The translations under genes and the position numbers were made by a program. This document shows positions 53,005-62,030 of a stretch of DNA of 64,000 nucleotides, piece by piece. Origin of the DNA: Bacteroidota bacterium (GTDB lineage Bacteria; Bacteroidota; Bacteroidia; Cytophagales; Cyclobacteriaceae). Under the pieces are notes generated by a model, which saw nothing but the letters and a program-made list of their open reading frames with translations, had not been told where the DNA came from and searched no databases. Each line of letters opens with the position of its first letter. The stretch's first letter is position 1. The stretch is taken from NCBI GenBank assembly GCA_018266055.1, contig JAFDYT010000001.1, positions 248,001 to 312,000 on the forward strand, given 5' to 3'.

Positions 53005-54212
53005 AGGTAGCCGTTTACCTTAAAAGCAAAATGGCTGCCGGTATTGGCGGCAATTTTTCGTACTACGAAAAATTTATAAGAGGCGTCGATTCATTCAAAT
53101 TCAAAGAACCGATTGAAATTTGCTTTGTCGGCCGGTTTAATTCAACAGAGAATTCTCCCTTCACCCGACCCTACATTAAACTTTCACCACAATGGCTATA
53201 CCGATTGTCGGAGGTGATTGGTAAACTAAAGCTGAAATGGTTGGTGAAGAAAGCGACAGGTCTTTCAGTTGACTTTAGTGCAAAGGCGGATGCGAAAATT
53301 TTAAATATGAATGGAGTAAATGTGGTGTTGTTCCCGATTCAGTTTCAAAAAGCGGTGAATGACTTTCCATTCATCACCATGAATTGGGATGCTGGACATA
53401 AAACAACATTTGCCTTTCCAGAACTGACTCAAAACTTCACCGAGCGGGAGCTATGGTACCGTGACAGCATTCAGGAAGCGCTCGCTATATTCGTCGAATC
53501 CGAAAACAGTAAGCTTGAATTTTCAAAGTACTACAATATTCCTCTTCATAAAATTGAAGTCATTCCATTGTTTCCCGGAGGAGTAATTGACCTTCACGTG
53601 GCAGAATCAGAACAAAATGAAATTCTTCGCAGGCTTCAGCTAAACAAGCAGAAATACTTTTATTATCCGGCTCAGTTTTGGGCTCATAAAAATCATTACA
53701 ACTTGATACTTGGATTTAAAGAAGTATTGAGAACGCATCAAAGTGAATCTTTGAAGTTGGTCTTCTCAGGTTCGGACATGGGCAACAAAGATTATATTTT
53801 AGATGTAATTAAGAGCGAAGGCCTTGAAAAAAATATTTTGCCCCTTGGGTTTATTTCAAACGAAGAGGTTTATACGCTTTATAAAAATGCTATTGCTCTA
53901 GTAATGCCTACTTTTCTTGGCCCAACCAATATGCCATTGCTTGAAGCACGTGCCTTGGGTACACCTGTTATCTGCAGTGATTTGGCCGGACACCGCGAGC
54001 AATGCGAGACTGGTGCTATTTATGCCGAACCTTCTGATCCGAAACAGTGGACCGACGCAATGGTAAAACTCCTGAATCAGGATGTGCGAGATCAGATGAT
54101 CCGCTCTGCCAATGAAATTGCGTCGCGATCGGTGTTTACAATTGAACAAGCCTTGATTCACCTGGAAAGGGCGTTGATTAAATTTAGTTTCATCCGGAAA
54201 ACATTTCGATAA
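53001..54212 (+). CDS. Family 4 glycosyltransferase
   Basis: 403 residues, GT-B fold. The C-terminal donor site has PTFLGPTNMPLLEARALG with the E-x7-E-type motif and VICSDLAGHREQ. Start is GTG at 53001 overlapping the aminotransferase stop (GTGA). It should add one sugar to the growing repeat unit; donor unknown. Confidence 0.82.
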   Translation: MKVAVYLKSKMAAGIGGNFSYYEKFIRGVDSFKFKEPIEICFVGRFNSTENSPFTRPYIKLSPQWLYRLSEVIGKLKLKWLVKKATGLSVDFSAKADAKILNMNGVNVVLFPIQFQKAVNDFPFITMNWDAGHKTTFAFPELTQNFTERELWYRDSIQEALAIFVESENSKLEFSKYYNIPLHKIEVIPLFPGGVIDLHVAESEQNEILRRLQLNKQKYFYYPAQFWAHKNHYNLILGFKEVLRTHQSESLKLVFSGSDMGNKDYILDVIKSEGLEKNILPLGFISNEEVYTLYKNAIALVMPTFLGPTNMPLLEARALGTPVICSDLAGHREQCETGAIYAEPSDPKQWTDAMVKLLNQDVRDQMIRSANEIASRSVFTIEQALIHLERALIKFSFIRKTFR

Positions 54213-54217
54213 AAAAT

Positions 54218-54934
54218 ATGGATATCAATTTGATGGTTAAGAAGGTTCTGCGGAAAGTTGGGTTGGAAGTGAAGCTCTATAATTTCTTGAATGCCGAAGA
54301 GCCTTTACTGAAAAAGCTGATCAAAGATTTTAACATTCAAACCGTCATTGATGTGGGTGCAAACGAAGGGCAATACGCGGAAAGCCTTCTTAAAAACAAC
54401 TACAAGGGAAGAATCTATTCGTTTGAGCCGATATCAAAACCATGGGAAGTGTTGCAGAAAAAGGCAGTGAGGTTTACTCAATGGAAGCCAGTTAACTATG
54501 CCATAGGCAGTAAGGATGAAACCGTAAGTATTAACGTTTCTGAAAATATAGTTAGCAGTTCAATTTATAAAGTGGCTCAAAAATCCCTTGATGCCGAACC
54601 CGCAACCAGGATAATAAGAGAAGAAAAAATCAAGGTCACCACAATTGACAACTTCTTTGTTGGAGAAAATAGTTTGCAGGGCGGTGTTATGCTAAAACTT
54701 GATGTGCAAGGCTATGAGCTGGAAGGGTTGAAAGGAGCATTAGCTTCGTTAAAGAAAATAAAAATCGTACAAGTGGAGTTATCGTTTGTGCCGATTTATG
54801 AAGGAGCACCACTTTGTGTAGATGTAATTTCTTTTTTACAGAATCAAGGGTTTGAGCTTTTTACACTTATCCCGGGCTTTAAAGATCGAAGTACCGGCCG
54901 ATTACTCCAGGCAGATGGAGTTTTCTTAAGATGA
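54218..54934 (+). CDS. FkbM-family methyltransferase
   Basis: 238 residues. TVIDVGANEGQYAESLL is the FkbM SAM-binding motif, with IYSFEPIS after it, LKLDVQGYELEGLKGA and VQVELSFVPIYEG. It probably O-methylates a sugar of the glycan. It begins 5 bp after the preceding glycosyltransferase gene. Confidence 0.88.
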   Translation: MDINLMVKKVLRKVGLEVKLYNFLNAEEPLLKKLIKDFNIQTVIDVGANEGQYAESLLKNNYKGRIYSFEPISKPWEVLQKKAVRFTQWKPVNYAIGSKDETVSINVSENIVSSSIYKVAQKSLDAEPATRIIREEKIKVTTIDNFFVGENSLQGGVMLKLDVQGYELEGLKGALASLKKIKIVQVELSFVPIYEGAPLCVDVISFLQNQGFELFTLIPGFKDRSTGRLLQADGVFLR

Positions 54935-54950
54935 ATCATATTCTAGAAAG

Positions 54951-55856
54951 ATGTTTGCACCAATAGCATTATTTGTTTATAAACGCGTTGATCATACACG
55001 GAGTACCATCGAAGCGCTTCAGGCAAACAGATTGTCTAAGGACTCCGACCTTATTATTTATTCCGATGGACCTAAGGGTGTGAATGATAAAGAAAAGGTT
55101 GAGGAGGTTAGACTTTTTATCCGAACAATAACAGGTTTCAAAACTGTTCAAATAATAGAAAGCCCAGTTAACATGGGTTTAGCTAAATCCATCATTCAAG
55201 GGGTCACCTCAGTATTGAAGAAGTATGATTCAGTTATTGTTGTGGAAGATGATCTGGTTAGCTCGCCATATTTTTTGTCTTACATGAATCAAGGCTTATC
55301 ACTTTACCGATTCGATTCGGAGGTGATTTCAATACACGGCTACGTTTATCCTCTGAAAGGAAAACTTCCAGAAAGTTTTTTTCTAAAAGGTGCCGATTGC
55401 TGGGGATGGGCGACGTGGAGGCATGGCTGGGAGTTATTTGAGCCAGACGGTAACAAATTACTTCAAGAGTTGGAGCAGCGTAACCTCACAAGGCAATTTG
55501 ATTTTGAAGGGTCTTATCCATATACTCAAATGTTGAGAGATCAGATTGAAGGAAAGAACGACTCTTGGGCAATTCGCTGGTATGCTTCTGCCTTTTTGAA
55601 AGGCAAACTTACTCTGTACCCTGGAGCTTCGCTGATTAATAACATTGGACATGACAACTCAGGAAGTCATAGTGGCAGAAGTAGCCTTTTCGATGTTGCG
55701 TTAAAGAACACTGACATTGAATTAAAACGAATTCCGTTAATAGAGAATTCTGAGCTAAGACAGAAGTTCATCAGTTATTTCTTATCATTTAAGCCCGGAT
55801 TTTTATTAAGGATACTGAAACGAATTAAAATGATGTTAATTCGAAAAAAACATTAA
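54951..55856 (+). CDS. GT-A fold glycosyltransferase (HlpA/GNT-I-like)
   Basis: 301 residues. PIALFVYKRVDHTRSTIEAL at the N-terminus and VIVVEDDLVSSPYFLSYMN carry the metal-binding acidic cluster Glu99-Asp100-Asp101. GADCWGWATWRHGWE is typical of the group. The sugar donor is unknown. It begins 16 bp after the FkbM gene. Confidence 0.8.
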   Translation: MFAPIALFVYKRVDHTRSTIEALQANRLSKDSDLIIYSDGPKGVNDKEKVEEVRLFIRTITGFKTVQIIESPVNMGLAKSIIQGVTSVLKKYDSVIVVEDDLVSSPYFLSYMNQGLSLYRFDSEVISIHGYVYPLKGKLPESFFLKGADCWGWATWRHGWELFEPDGNKLLQELEQRNLTRQFDFEGSYPYTQMLRDQIEGKNDSWAIRWYASAFLKGKLTLYPGASLINNIGHDNSGSHSGRSSLFDVALKNTDIELKRIPLIENSELRQKFISYFLSFKPGFLLRILKRIKMMLIRKKH

Positions 55857-55863
55857 CCTTATC

Positions 55864-57198
55864 GTGTACAAAGCACTAATCGCCAAAATAATTCCTAATT
55901 CAGGATTTCAAAGATACTTGTATAACACAGGATGGATGTTTGCTGAAAAAATCCTGCGGTTGATAGGAGGCCTTTTTATAGGCGCATATGTGGCTAGGTA
56001 TTTGGGGCCCTCCAATTATGGATTATTAAATTATGCAATTAGCCTAACTTCTATATTTTCAGTGCTCGCTACTTTAGGGTTGGACACTCTGGTTGTAATT
56101 GCGCTGATCAAAGACGAAGGCAATAGAGATAAAATTTTAGGCACCTCTCTCTTTTTGAGACTGGTGGCTTCGGCGGTAGTAATTCTAATTTTGTTTGTCA
56201 TTGTTCGGGTTTCACATCAGGAGGCTTCTGCAGGGTTGTTGATTTATATTATTGGGTGCAGTGCTTTTTTCGAATCATTTGGAGTAATTGACTACCTTTT
56301 CCAATCCAAAGTGATGGCAAAATATGCTGTGTGGAGCCAAATGATTGCCTTGGTTATTATTTCTGTTATTCGTATCATTTTAGTAAATGTCCACGCGTCG
56401 CTCGAGTGGTTTGCAGTTACTTATGTAGTGGATTTCGCCGTCTTGGCAATTGGTTTAGTATCTTTTTATTCTGGCCACATTGATAGTGTTCTCAAATGGA
56501 AATTTGATTTTCACATGGGTAAAAAATTTTTAACCGATTGCTGGCCTATTGTGACAGCATCTTTGGCAGTGACGATTTATCTGAGAGTTTCTCAAATTAT
56601 GATTAAGTGGATGCTTGGTGATGAAGCAAATGGAATGTATAGCGTGGCGATCCGTCTTTGCGAGATGTGGAATTTTATACCTGTTGCTATGTGTGCCTCA
56701 TTATTTCCGGCAATATTAAATGCGAAGAAAGTCAGCGAAGAATTGTATTTAAGTAGGCTTCAACTCTTGTATGATGCCATGGTGATCATCTCCATTGGAA
56801 TTGCATTGCCGATGACCTTTCTTTCAGGATTTATTGTGCGCTTCCTCTTTGGAGAAGCGTTTGGAGAAGCAAGTAATATTCTGGTGCTCTATATATGGTC
56901 GAGTGTTTTTGTTTTTCTTGGGGTAGCCAATGGAAAATGGATTATAAGTGAAAATCTTCAAATTTTCCGTATGATGTCACTTATTGTCTCTGCATTTATC
57001 AACATAGTGTTGAATTATATTTTAATAAAAGCAATTGGTTTAAACGGCGCAGCTATATCATCACTAGTGGCCTTTGCGTTTGCTGGTTATTTTTGCTTTC
57101 TGTTTACAAAAAAAACAAGAAAGATGTTTATGTCTATGACCCTATCTTTTAACCCAATTAGGATGGTAAGCTTTTTCAAAAAAATACAAACGTTATGA
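55864..57198 (+). CDS. wzx: O-unit flippase Wzx
   Basis: 444 residues, about 12 membrane helices of the MOP superfamily (YNTGWMFAEKILRLIGGLFI near the start, VARYLGPSNYGLLNYA). It should export the lipid-linked repeat unit made by this locus. Start is GTG at 55864. The next gene overlaps the stop by 4 nt. Confidence 0.87.
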   Translation: MYKALIAKIIPNSGFQRYLYNTGWMFAEKILRLIGGLFIGAYVARYLGPSNYGLLNYAISLTSIFSVLATLGLDTLVVIALIKDEGNRDKILGTSLFLRLVASAVVILILFVIVRVSHQEASAGLLIYIIGCSAFFESFGVIDYLFQSKVMAKYAVWSQMIALVIISVIRIILVNVHASLEWFAVTYVVDFAVLAIGLVSFYSGHIDSVLKWKFDFHMGKKFLTDCWPIVTASLAVTIYLRVSQIMIKWMLGDEANGMYSVAIRLCEMWNFIPVAMCASLFPAILNAKKVSEELYLSRLQLLYDAMVIISIGIALPMTFLSGFIVRFLFGEAFGEASNILVLYIWSSVFVFLGVANGKWIISENLQIFRMMSLIVSAFINIVLNYILIKAIGLNGAAISSLVAFAFAGYFCFLFTKKTRKMFMSMTLSFNPIRMVSFFKKIQTL

Positions 57199-57839
57199 AT
57201 TTAAATAAAATCCTGTTTTTAATTCGAAATCCACAAACTGCCAGAACTTTGCTTTCATTTTATTGGCAGGGCTATTTAAGTGAGATTGGATGGATCAAGT
57301 CATTTGATCAAAAGATTCCTGTGGGGAAGAATAACGAGCCTCTCCCCTGGGTAACGTACTCATTCATTCATTTTGTAAAGGACAGACTTCATAAAGGCCT
57401 GACAATCGCTGAATTTGGAAGCGGCAATTCTACTCTGTTTTATGCTCAGCAAGTAAAAAAAGTTTTGTCGGTAGAGCATGAGTTAGACTGGTATGAAAAA
57501 ATAAGAGAAAAGATGCCGGCTAACGTGGAGTTAACCTATCGTAAGCTTGACCAGGATGGAGAGTACGCTAAATTTTTAACGGATCAGAGAGGCACAGTCG
57601 ATATTGTAATTGTTGATGGTAGAGACAGAGTAAATTGCATTAAAAATTCTTTATCAGCTCTTAGTAGGGGCGGGATTGTTGTGCTTGATGATTCAGAAAG
57701 GCTGGAGTATAAGCCAGGCATTGAATTTTTACTTCAAAATAGTTTCAAGAAGATTGATTTTTGGGGTTTAGCTCCTGGTGTATTTTATAATAAGAGTACT
57801 ACAGTATTTTACAAAGAAGAGAACTGCCTGAGCATCTAG
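57195..57839 (+). CDS. SAM-dependent methyltransferase-like protein
   Basis: 214 residues. TIAEFGSGNSTLFYAQQV fits SAM motif I, followed by VLSVEHELDWYEKI and DIVIVDGRDRVNCI, a Rossmann-like order. It may methylate the glycan or a lipid-linked intermediate. It is translationally coupled to wzx. Confidence 0.72.
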   Translation: MNLNKILFLIRNPQTARTLLSFYWQGYLSEIGWIKSFDQKIPVGKNNEPLPWVTYSFIHFVKDRLHKGLTIAEFGSGNSTLFYAQQVKKVLSVEHELDWYEKIREKMPANVELTYRKLDQDGEYAKFLTDQRGTVDIVIVDGRDRVNCIKNSLSALSRGGIVVLDDSERLEYKPGIEFLLQNSFKKIDFWGLAPGVFYNKSTTVFYKEENCLSI

Positions 57840-57860
57840 TAATAACATAGACTTGAATAC

Positions 57861-58703
57861 ATGCTCCAGCCCCGTATTTCTATTGTTACACCTAGCTTTA
57901 ACATGCTATCTTCTCTACCCCTTTGCTGTGAATCAGTTAAGGATCAGGAAGTAATACATGAACACATAATTATGGACGGTGGCTCAACCGATGGTACCGT
58001 TGAGTGGCTTAGGGAGCAATCTGTAAGTTGGGTTTCTGAACGAGATAAAGGAATGTACAATGCCTTGAATAAGGCACTGAATCTCGCCAAGGGAGAAATT
58101 ATAGGGCACCTGAATTGCGACGAGCAATATTTGCCCGGAGTTTTGCAGTTCGTAACTAAATTTTTTGACGAAAATCCGGACATTGATTTTATAGCTGGAA
58201 ATTTTTTGGTAATTGATCCGACGGGAAATCTAGTGGCCTATCGAAAATCCTTCCAGCCACGATGGCCTTATTTTTTCAGCAACTATTTGTACACCACAAC
58301 ATGCACACTGTTTTATAGGAGAAAAGTGTTTGAGCATGTCAGGTTTGACGAGTCGTACAAATCCATTGCTGATGTGATCTTCTTGTACCATGTGATTCGG
58401 AAAAAATTTAAAGGCGCCCATGTTTCAAAGTACATGGCGGTCTTTACCTATTCGGGAAAAAACCTTAGCCTTTCGCCAATTTCAGCTTTAGAAAAGAAAA
58501 GGTTTAGCAAGACTTTGCCGGCTTGGTATAGGTTAGTTCGACCTTTTTTCTTCTTTTTGTTTTTTATAGAAAAAATTCTCCATCGCAATTATTCAGAAGA
58601 GACTGAGCTTTCCTATTCCATCTATACCAATGAAAGTCCAAAGAAAAGGGTGACAAAAACTAAACGAAACCCGCATTTTCGATTGAAATTCAAGGCAGCT
58701 TAA
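57861..58703 (+). CDS. Family 2 glycosyltransferase
   Basis: 280 residues, GT-A domain with ISIVTPSFN at the start, HIIMDGGSTDGTVEWL, and GEIIGHLNCDEQYLPG carrying the metal-binding aspartate position (N-C-D). The C-terminus is basic and hydrophobic, suggesting membrane attachment. Donor unknown. Confidence 0.87.
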   Translation: MLQPRISIVTPSFNMLSSLPLCCESVKDQEVIHEHIIMDGGSTDGTVEWLREQSVSWVSERDKGMYNALNKALNLAKGEIIGHLNCDEQYLPGVLQFVTKFFDENPDIDFIAGNFLVIDPTGNLVAYRKSFQPRWPYFFSNYLYTTTCTLFYRRKVFEHVRFDESYKSIADVIFLYHVIRKKFKGAHVSKYMAVFTYSGKNLSLSPISALEKKRFSKTLPAWYRLVRPFFFFLFFIEKILHRNYSEETELSYSIYTNESPKKRVTKTKRNPHFRLKFKAA

Positions 58704-58729
58704 ATATGCCGTAGGCAATCCTTCGACCA

Positions 58730-60109
58730 ATGGAAATTAAAAGGGAAGATCGAATACTCAAAGCCCTGCTGGTAATACTCATTATCAGTGCCTTTACTTC
58801 TGGCCTTGCCCTTGATGTAGGTACGATTAGCATTAATCTTTCGCAGCTGACAGCCATACTTTTACTGTTTCTACTATTCGTGTACAGCGCGGTAAACAAA
58901 AAATCGTGGGTGGTACTGTATAAAGACTCGGTATCGATTTTTATTTATCTGTATTTCTTTTCCAATCTCTTTTCTTCTTTATTTTTTTCGCCAGTTAGAT
59001 TTCAATCTTTAAAGGGGTGTGGGCTAATTCTTACCTATGTGCTTATATATGTAAGCGTAAGATGGGTTATGAAATTCATGATCGATCAGCAGGCCCCCAT
59101 CCGGCGGATGATGCGGTTAAATTATTGGTCAGCTTTGTTTGGCTTGACTTGCATGGTAATTTCCTTTTTGCAGGGCGGTAAAGAAAATATAGGAGCATCC
59201 TTGGGTCAGCTTGGCACTGCTGGAATCGAAACTATTTCGCGTCCACTTCCTTCTATTCAATCTTTATCTGTTGAGCCAAATATTTTTGCCATCATCACGG
59301 CGGTGATCCTCTGCTTGCACCTTTCGGTTTATATTCTGGGGGTGAAAACTAAGGGTCAATTAACCACGATAATTGTACTTAGTGTGGCTGTACTATTTGC
59401 CTATACTCGATCGGTTTATGTCGCTTTGATTCTCGCCCTATTGGTTCTTCTTTTCTTATCGAGAAAGATAAGGCTACTGCTATCTCTTGTTAACTATGGT
59501 ATTGTGCTAGTTCTTTTAATTGGTACGCTGTTCATAATACTTCCGGATGATAACGATGTAAAGCATGCATTGGTAAGCCGAGCAACTACGTTGTTTGACT
59601 TTAGCCATGGTAGCGGTGCGGGTAGGGTTCAGGGGTATATAATAGGACTGGAAGGGTTCAAAAAAAATCCAGCGTTCGGAAATGGAACGTTATCCGCAGA
59701 CACACGATTTTATAATAGCTATGAAAGAAGGTATCAGGAAAGAATGGGCTCGGCAGGTTGGCTGAACGGTGTCTTGATACAATCGATGAATGATACGGGT
59801 GTTTTTGGAATTGTGATTATACTATCATTATTCGGCTCGGTCTTGCTTTCTAATTATCACGTTTATCAAAAACTAAACAAGGCGGCACCGGAAAAAAATG
59901 TTGTGGCAGGCTTTATCATGGGTAACATTATTCTGCTCATTGCCTCCCAAACTTCATCTACTTTATGGGTTTCATTTCCTTACATCTATTGGGGCATTAA
60001 TATGGCCTTTTTGCAGTATTGCAGGAAACAGCAATTTGAAAAAATAGAATTAAAAAATGGCAACATAGCCAATGGAGCAGAGATTCGAGAACCGAAACAT
60101 TTATCTTAA
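58730..60109 (+). CDS. wzy: O-antigen polymerase/ligase-like membrane protein (Wzy)
   Basis: 459 residues with about 10-12 membrane helices and one longer periplasmic loop (about 280-345, with SRATTLFDFSHGSGAGRVQG and NGTLSADTRFYN), the Wzy_C/WaaL pattern. In this locus it most likely polymerises repeat units exported by Wzx. It could instead be a ligase; sequence alone does not separate them. Confidence 0.75.
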   Translation: MEIKREDRILKALLVILIISAFTSGLALDVGTISINLSQLTAILLLFLLFVYSAVNKKSWVVLYKDSVSIFIYLYFFSNLFSSLFFSPVRFQSLKGCGLILTYVLIYVSVRWVMKFMIDQQAPIRRMMRLNYWSALFGLTCMVISFLQGGKENIGASLGQLGTAGIETISRPLPSIQSLSVEPNIFAIITAVILCLHLSVYILGVKTKGQLTTIIVLSVAVLFAYTRSVYVALILALLVLLFLSRKIRLLLSLVNYGIVLVLLIGTLFIILPDDNDVKHALVSRATTLFDFSHGSGAGRVQGYIIGLEGFKKNPAFGNGTLSADTRFYNSYERRYQERMGSAGWLNGVLIQSMNDTGVFGIVIILSLFGSVLLSNYHVYQKLNKAAPEKNVVAGFIMGNIILLIASQTSSTLWVSFPYIYWGINMAFLQYCRKQQFEKIELKNGNIANGAEIREPKHLS

Positions 60110-60179
60110 TTATTTAAGTCCAATTTTTTCTTAGCAAAATATTAATTACTTAGCAGGGTGTGCAAATAAAGGATTCAGA

Positions 60180-61313
60180 ATGAGAATAGGCATTGATGCA
60201 AAATGGTACTTTGAAGGACCTCCGAGTGGAAGGCGTGTGGTAAGGTGTCTAACGGATGCATTGATTGCTCTTGACGATAAAAACGAGTATTTCATCCTGT
60301 TAAACAGCAAACACAAGAACAGAAAATTTCCGGGATCTACCCGGAAGAATGTTACCTGTTGCTATGTTTGGGCGGGGAATAATCTCTTGTCTAATGTTTT
60401 TGTGCTCCCCTATTTTTCATCTAAGCACAAACTAGATGTTGTTTTATACCAGAATTTTGTATCTCCATTCGATAGCGCCAAGAGAATTGCCTACATTCAT
60501 GATGTTTTGTTTCTCTCCAACCCTGAGTTTTACACGGCATATGAACGGTTGTATTTCTCTCCACTGAAATTTCTTACCAAAAGATCTGATCGAATAATTA
60601 CGGTCTCGGAAGAAGAAAAAAGGCGATTATTAAAGTACGGGTATGGCAATGAGTCAACCAAAATTGATGTAGCCTATCACGGAGTTGATCCGACATTTAA
60701 ACCCATTGAAGAGTATAGTCGCGAAACATTAAATCAGATTAAAGTAAAATATAATCTGCCTGAGGAGTTTTTGCTTTTTGTTGGGCGACTGAACCTCAGA
60801 AAAAATATTGATAATTTATTGCGTGCGATTCCACATTTGAAAAATAAAAACATTCCACTTGTAATTGTTGGCGCTGACAATTGGAAGAAATCAAACCATA
60901 TTGAAATTATAAAAATTCTCGGGATTGAAAACAGAATTGTGTTTACCGGGGCTATTTACGATGAACTTCCTATAGTGTATGCTATGGCCAAAATATTTTG
61001 TTTCCCTTCTTTTGCCGAAAGCTTTGGTCTACCACCACTCGAAGCCATGGCTTCGGGAGTTCCAATTGTGGTATCAAATACTACGGCATTGCCCGAAATC
61101 TGTGGTGATGCAGGTACTTACGTAACGCCTGATAAACCGGAGGAAATTGCCAACGAAATTGATGCACTACTGGCTGACAGTGAAAGGCAATTGGAATACA
61201 GAAGGAAAGGAGTGGAACGAGCAAAAAAATTCACTTGGGAAGAAGCTGCCAAGGCGGTTTTGAAGAGTTTTTCATCAACCTTTGATTCAACAGACTTTGA
61301 GAAGGCTCATTGA
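60180..61313 (+). CDS. Family 4 glycosyltransferase
   Basis: 377 residues, GT-B. LLFVGRLNLRKNIDNLLRAI and PSFAESFGLPPLEAMASG (E-x7-E motif) followed by TTALPEICGDAGTYV are typical of mannosyl- and rhamnosyl-type GT4 enzymes. It lies 70 bp after wzy; the next gene overlaps it by 32 nt. Confidence 0.88.
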   Translation: MRIGIDAKWYFEGPPSGRRVVRCLTDALIALDDKNEYFILLNSKHKNRKFPGSTRKNVTCCYVWAGNNLLSNVFVLPYFSSKHKLDVVLYQNFVSPFDSAKRIAYIHDVLFLSNPEFYTAYERLYFSPLKFLTKRSDRIITVSEEEKRRLLKYGYGNESTKIDVAYHGVDPTFKPIEEYSRETLNQIKVKYNLPEEFLLFVGRLNLRKNIDNLLRAIPHLKNKNIPLVIVGADNWKKSNHIEIIKILGIENRIVFTGAIYDELPIVYAMAKIFCFPSFAESFGLPPLEAMASGVPIVVSNTTALPEICGDAGTYVTPDKPEEIANEIDALLADSERQLEYRRKGVERAKKFTWEEAAKAVLKSFSSTFDSTDFEKAH

Positions 61314-61992
61314 AAAAATAATTGCATTGCTTAAGGGAGATCCAGCTTACCGTTTGGATACGACGTACTCCTTCCGCCAACTTTTTTTTATTGTTTGGTA
61401 TCGCATGGGGCAGGTTGCTCGGGGCTTTTTTATCAAGATTCGTATTTCGGCTTCGGGGATAATATTTGGAGGTCGTGGGGTAATCGTACAGCATGCTTAC
61501 CAGGTGCGCGCAGGTAAAAACCTGATTCTGGAAGAAGGTGTATTCATTAATGCGTTATCTGAAAATGGAATAATCCTCGGTGACAACGTAACGATTGCTA
61601 AAATGGCAATACTTTCTTGCACAGGCGTGATTGCCAATAAAGGAGTTGGGATTTCAATTGGAAATAATTCGGCTGTTGGTGCGCAATCTTTTTTAGGAGG
61701 CCAAGGTGGAATAAATATAGGCAATGATGTAATCATGGGGCCCCAAGTCAAAATCTTTTCCGAAAATCACAACTATGCCCAACTGGATGTTATAATTCGA
61801 AAACAGGGAGAATCAAGAAAAGGAGTAACCATTGGTGATAATTGCTGGATAGGCGCAGGGGTTACCATTCTGGATGGTGTTGTCATCGAAGCGGGTTGTG
61901 TAATCGCTGCAGGAGCTGTGGTTACAAAATCAGTCCCGGCTAATTCTATTGTTGCGGGAGTTCCCGCCAAAATCATTCAGACAAGATCTTAA
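61282..61992 (+). CDS. Hexapeptide-repeat acyltransferase
   Basis: 236 residues of the left-handed beta-helix (LbH) type: repeats around GDNVTIAKMAIL, GIGNNSAVGAQSFLG-like units, the catalytic His in SENHNYAQ, and GVTIGDNCWIGAGVTILDG near the C-terminus. It probably O-acetylates a sugar. The start is most likely TTG at 61282 (or TTG 61297), inside the preceding gene; no suitable ATG is available before the fold begins. Confidence 0.85.
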   Translation: MIQQTLRRLIEKIIALLKGDPAYRLDTTYSFRQLFFIVWYRMGQVARGFFIKIRISASGIIFGGRGVIVQHAYQVRAGKNLILEEGVFINALSENGIILGDNVTIAKMAILSCTGVIANKGVGISIGNNSAVGAQSFLGGQGGINIGNDVIMGPQVKIFSENHNYAQLDVIIRKQGESRKGVTIGDNCWIGAGVTILDGVVIEAGCVIAAGAVVTKSVPANSIVAGVPAKIIQTRS

Positions 61993-62030
61993 TTCCGCTC
62001 TTACCGCACGGCTTTAATCAAGTTAACCAT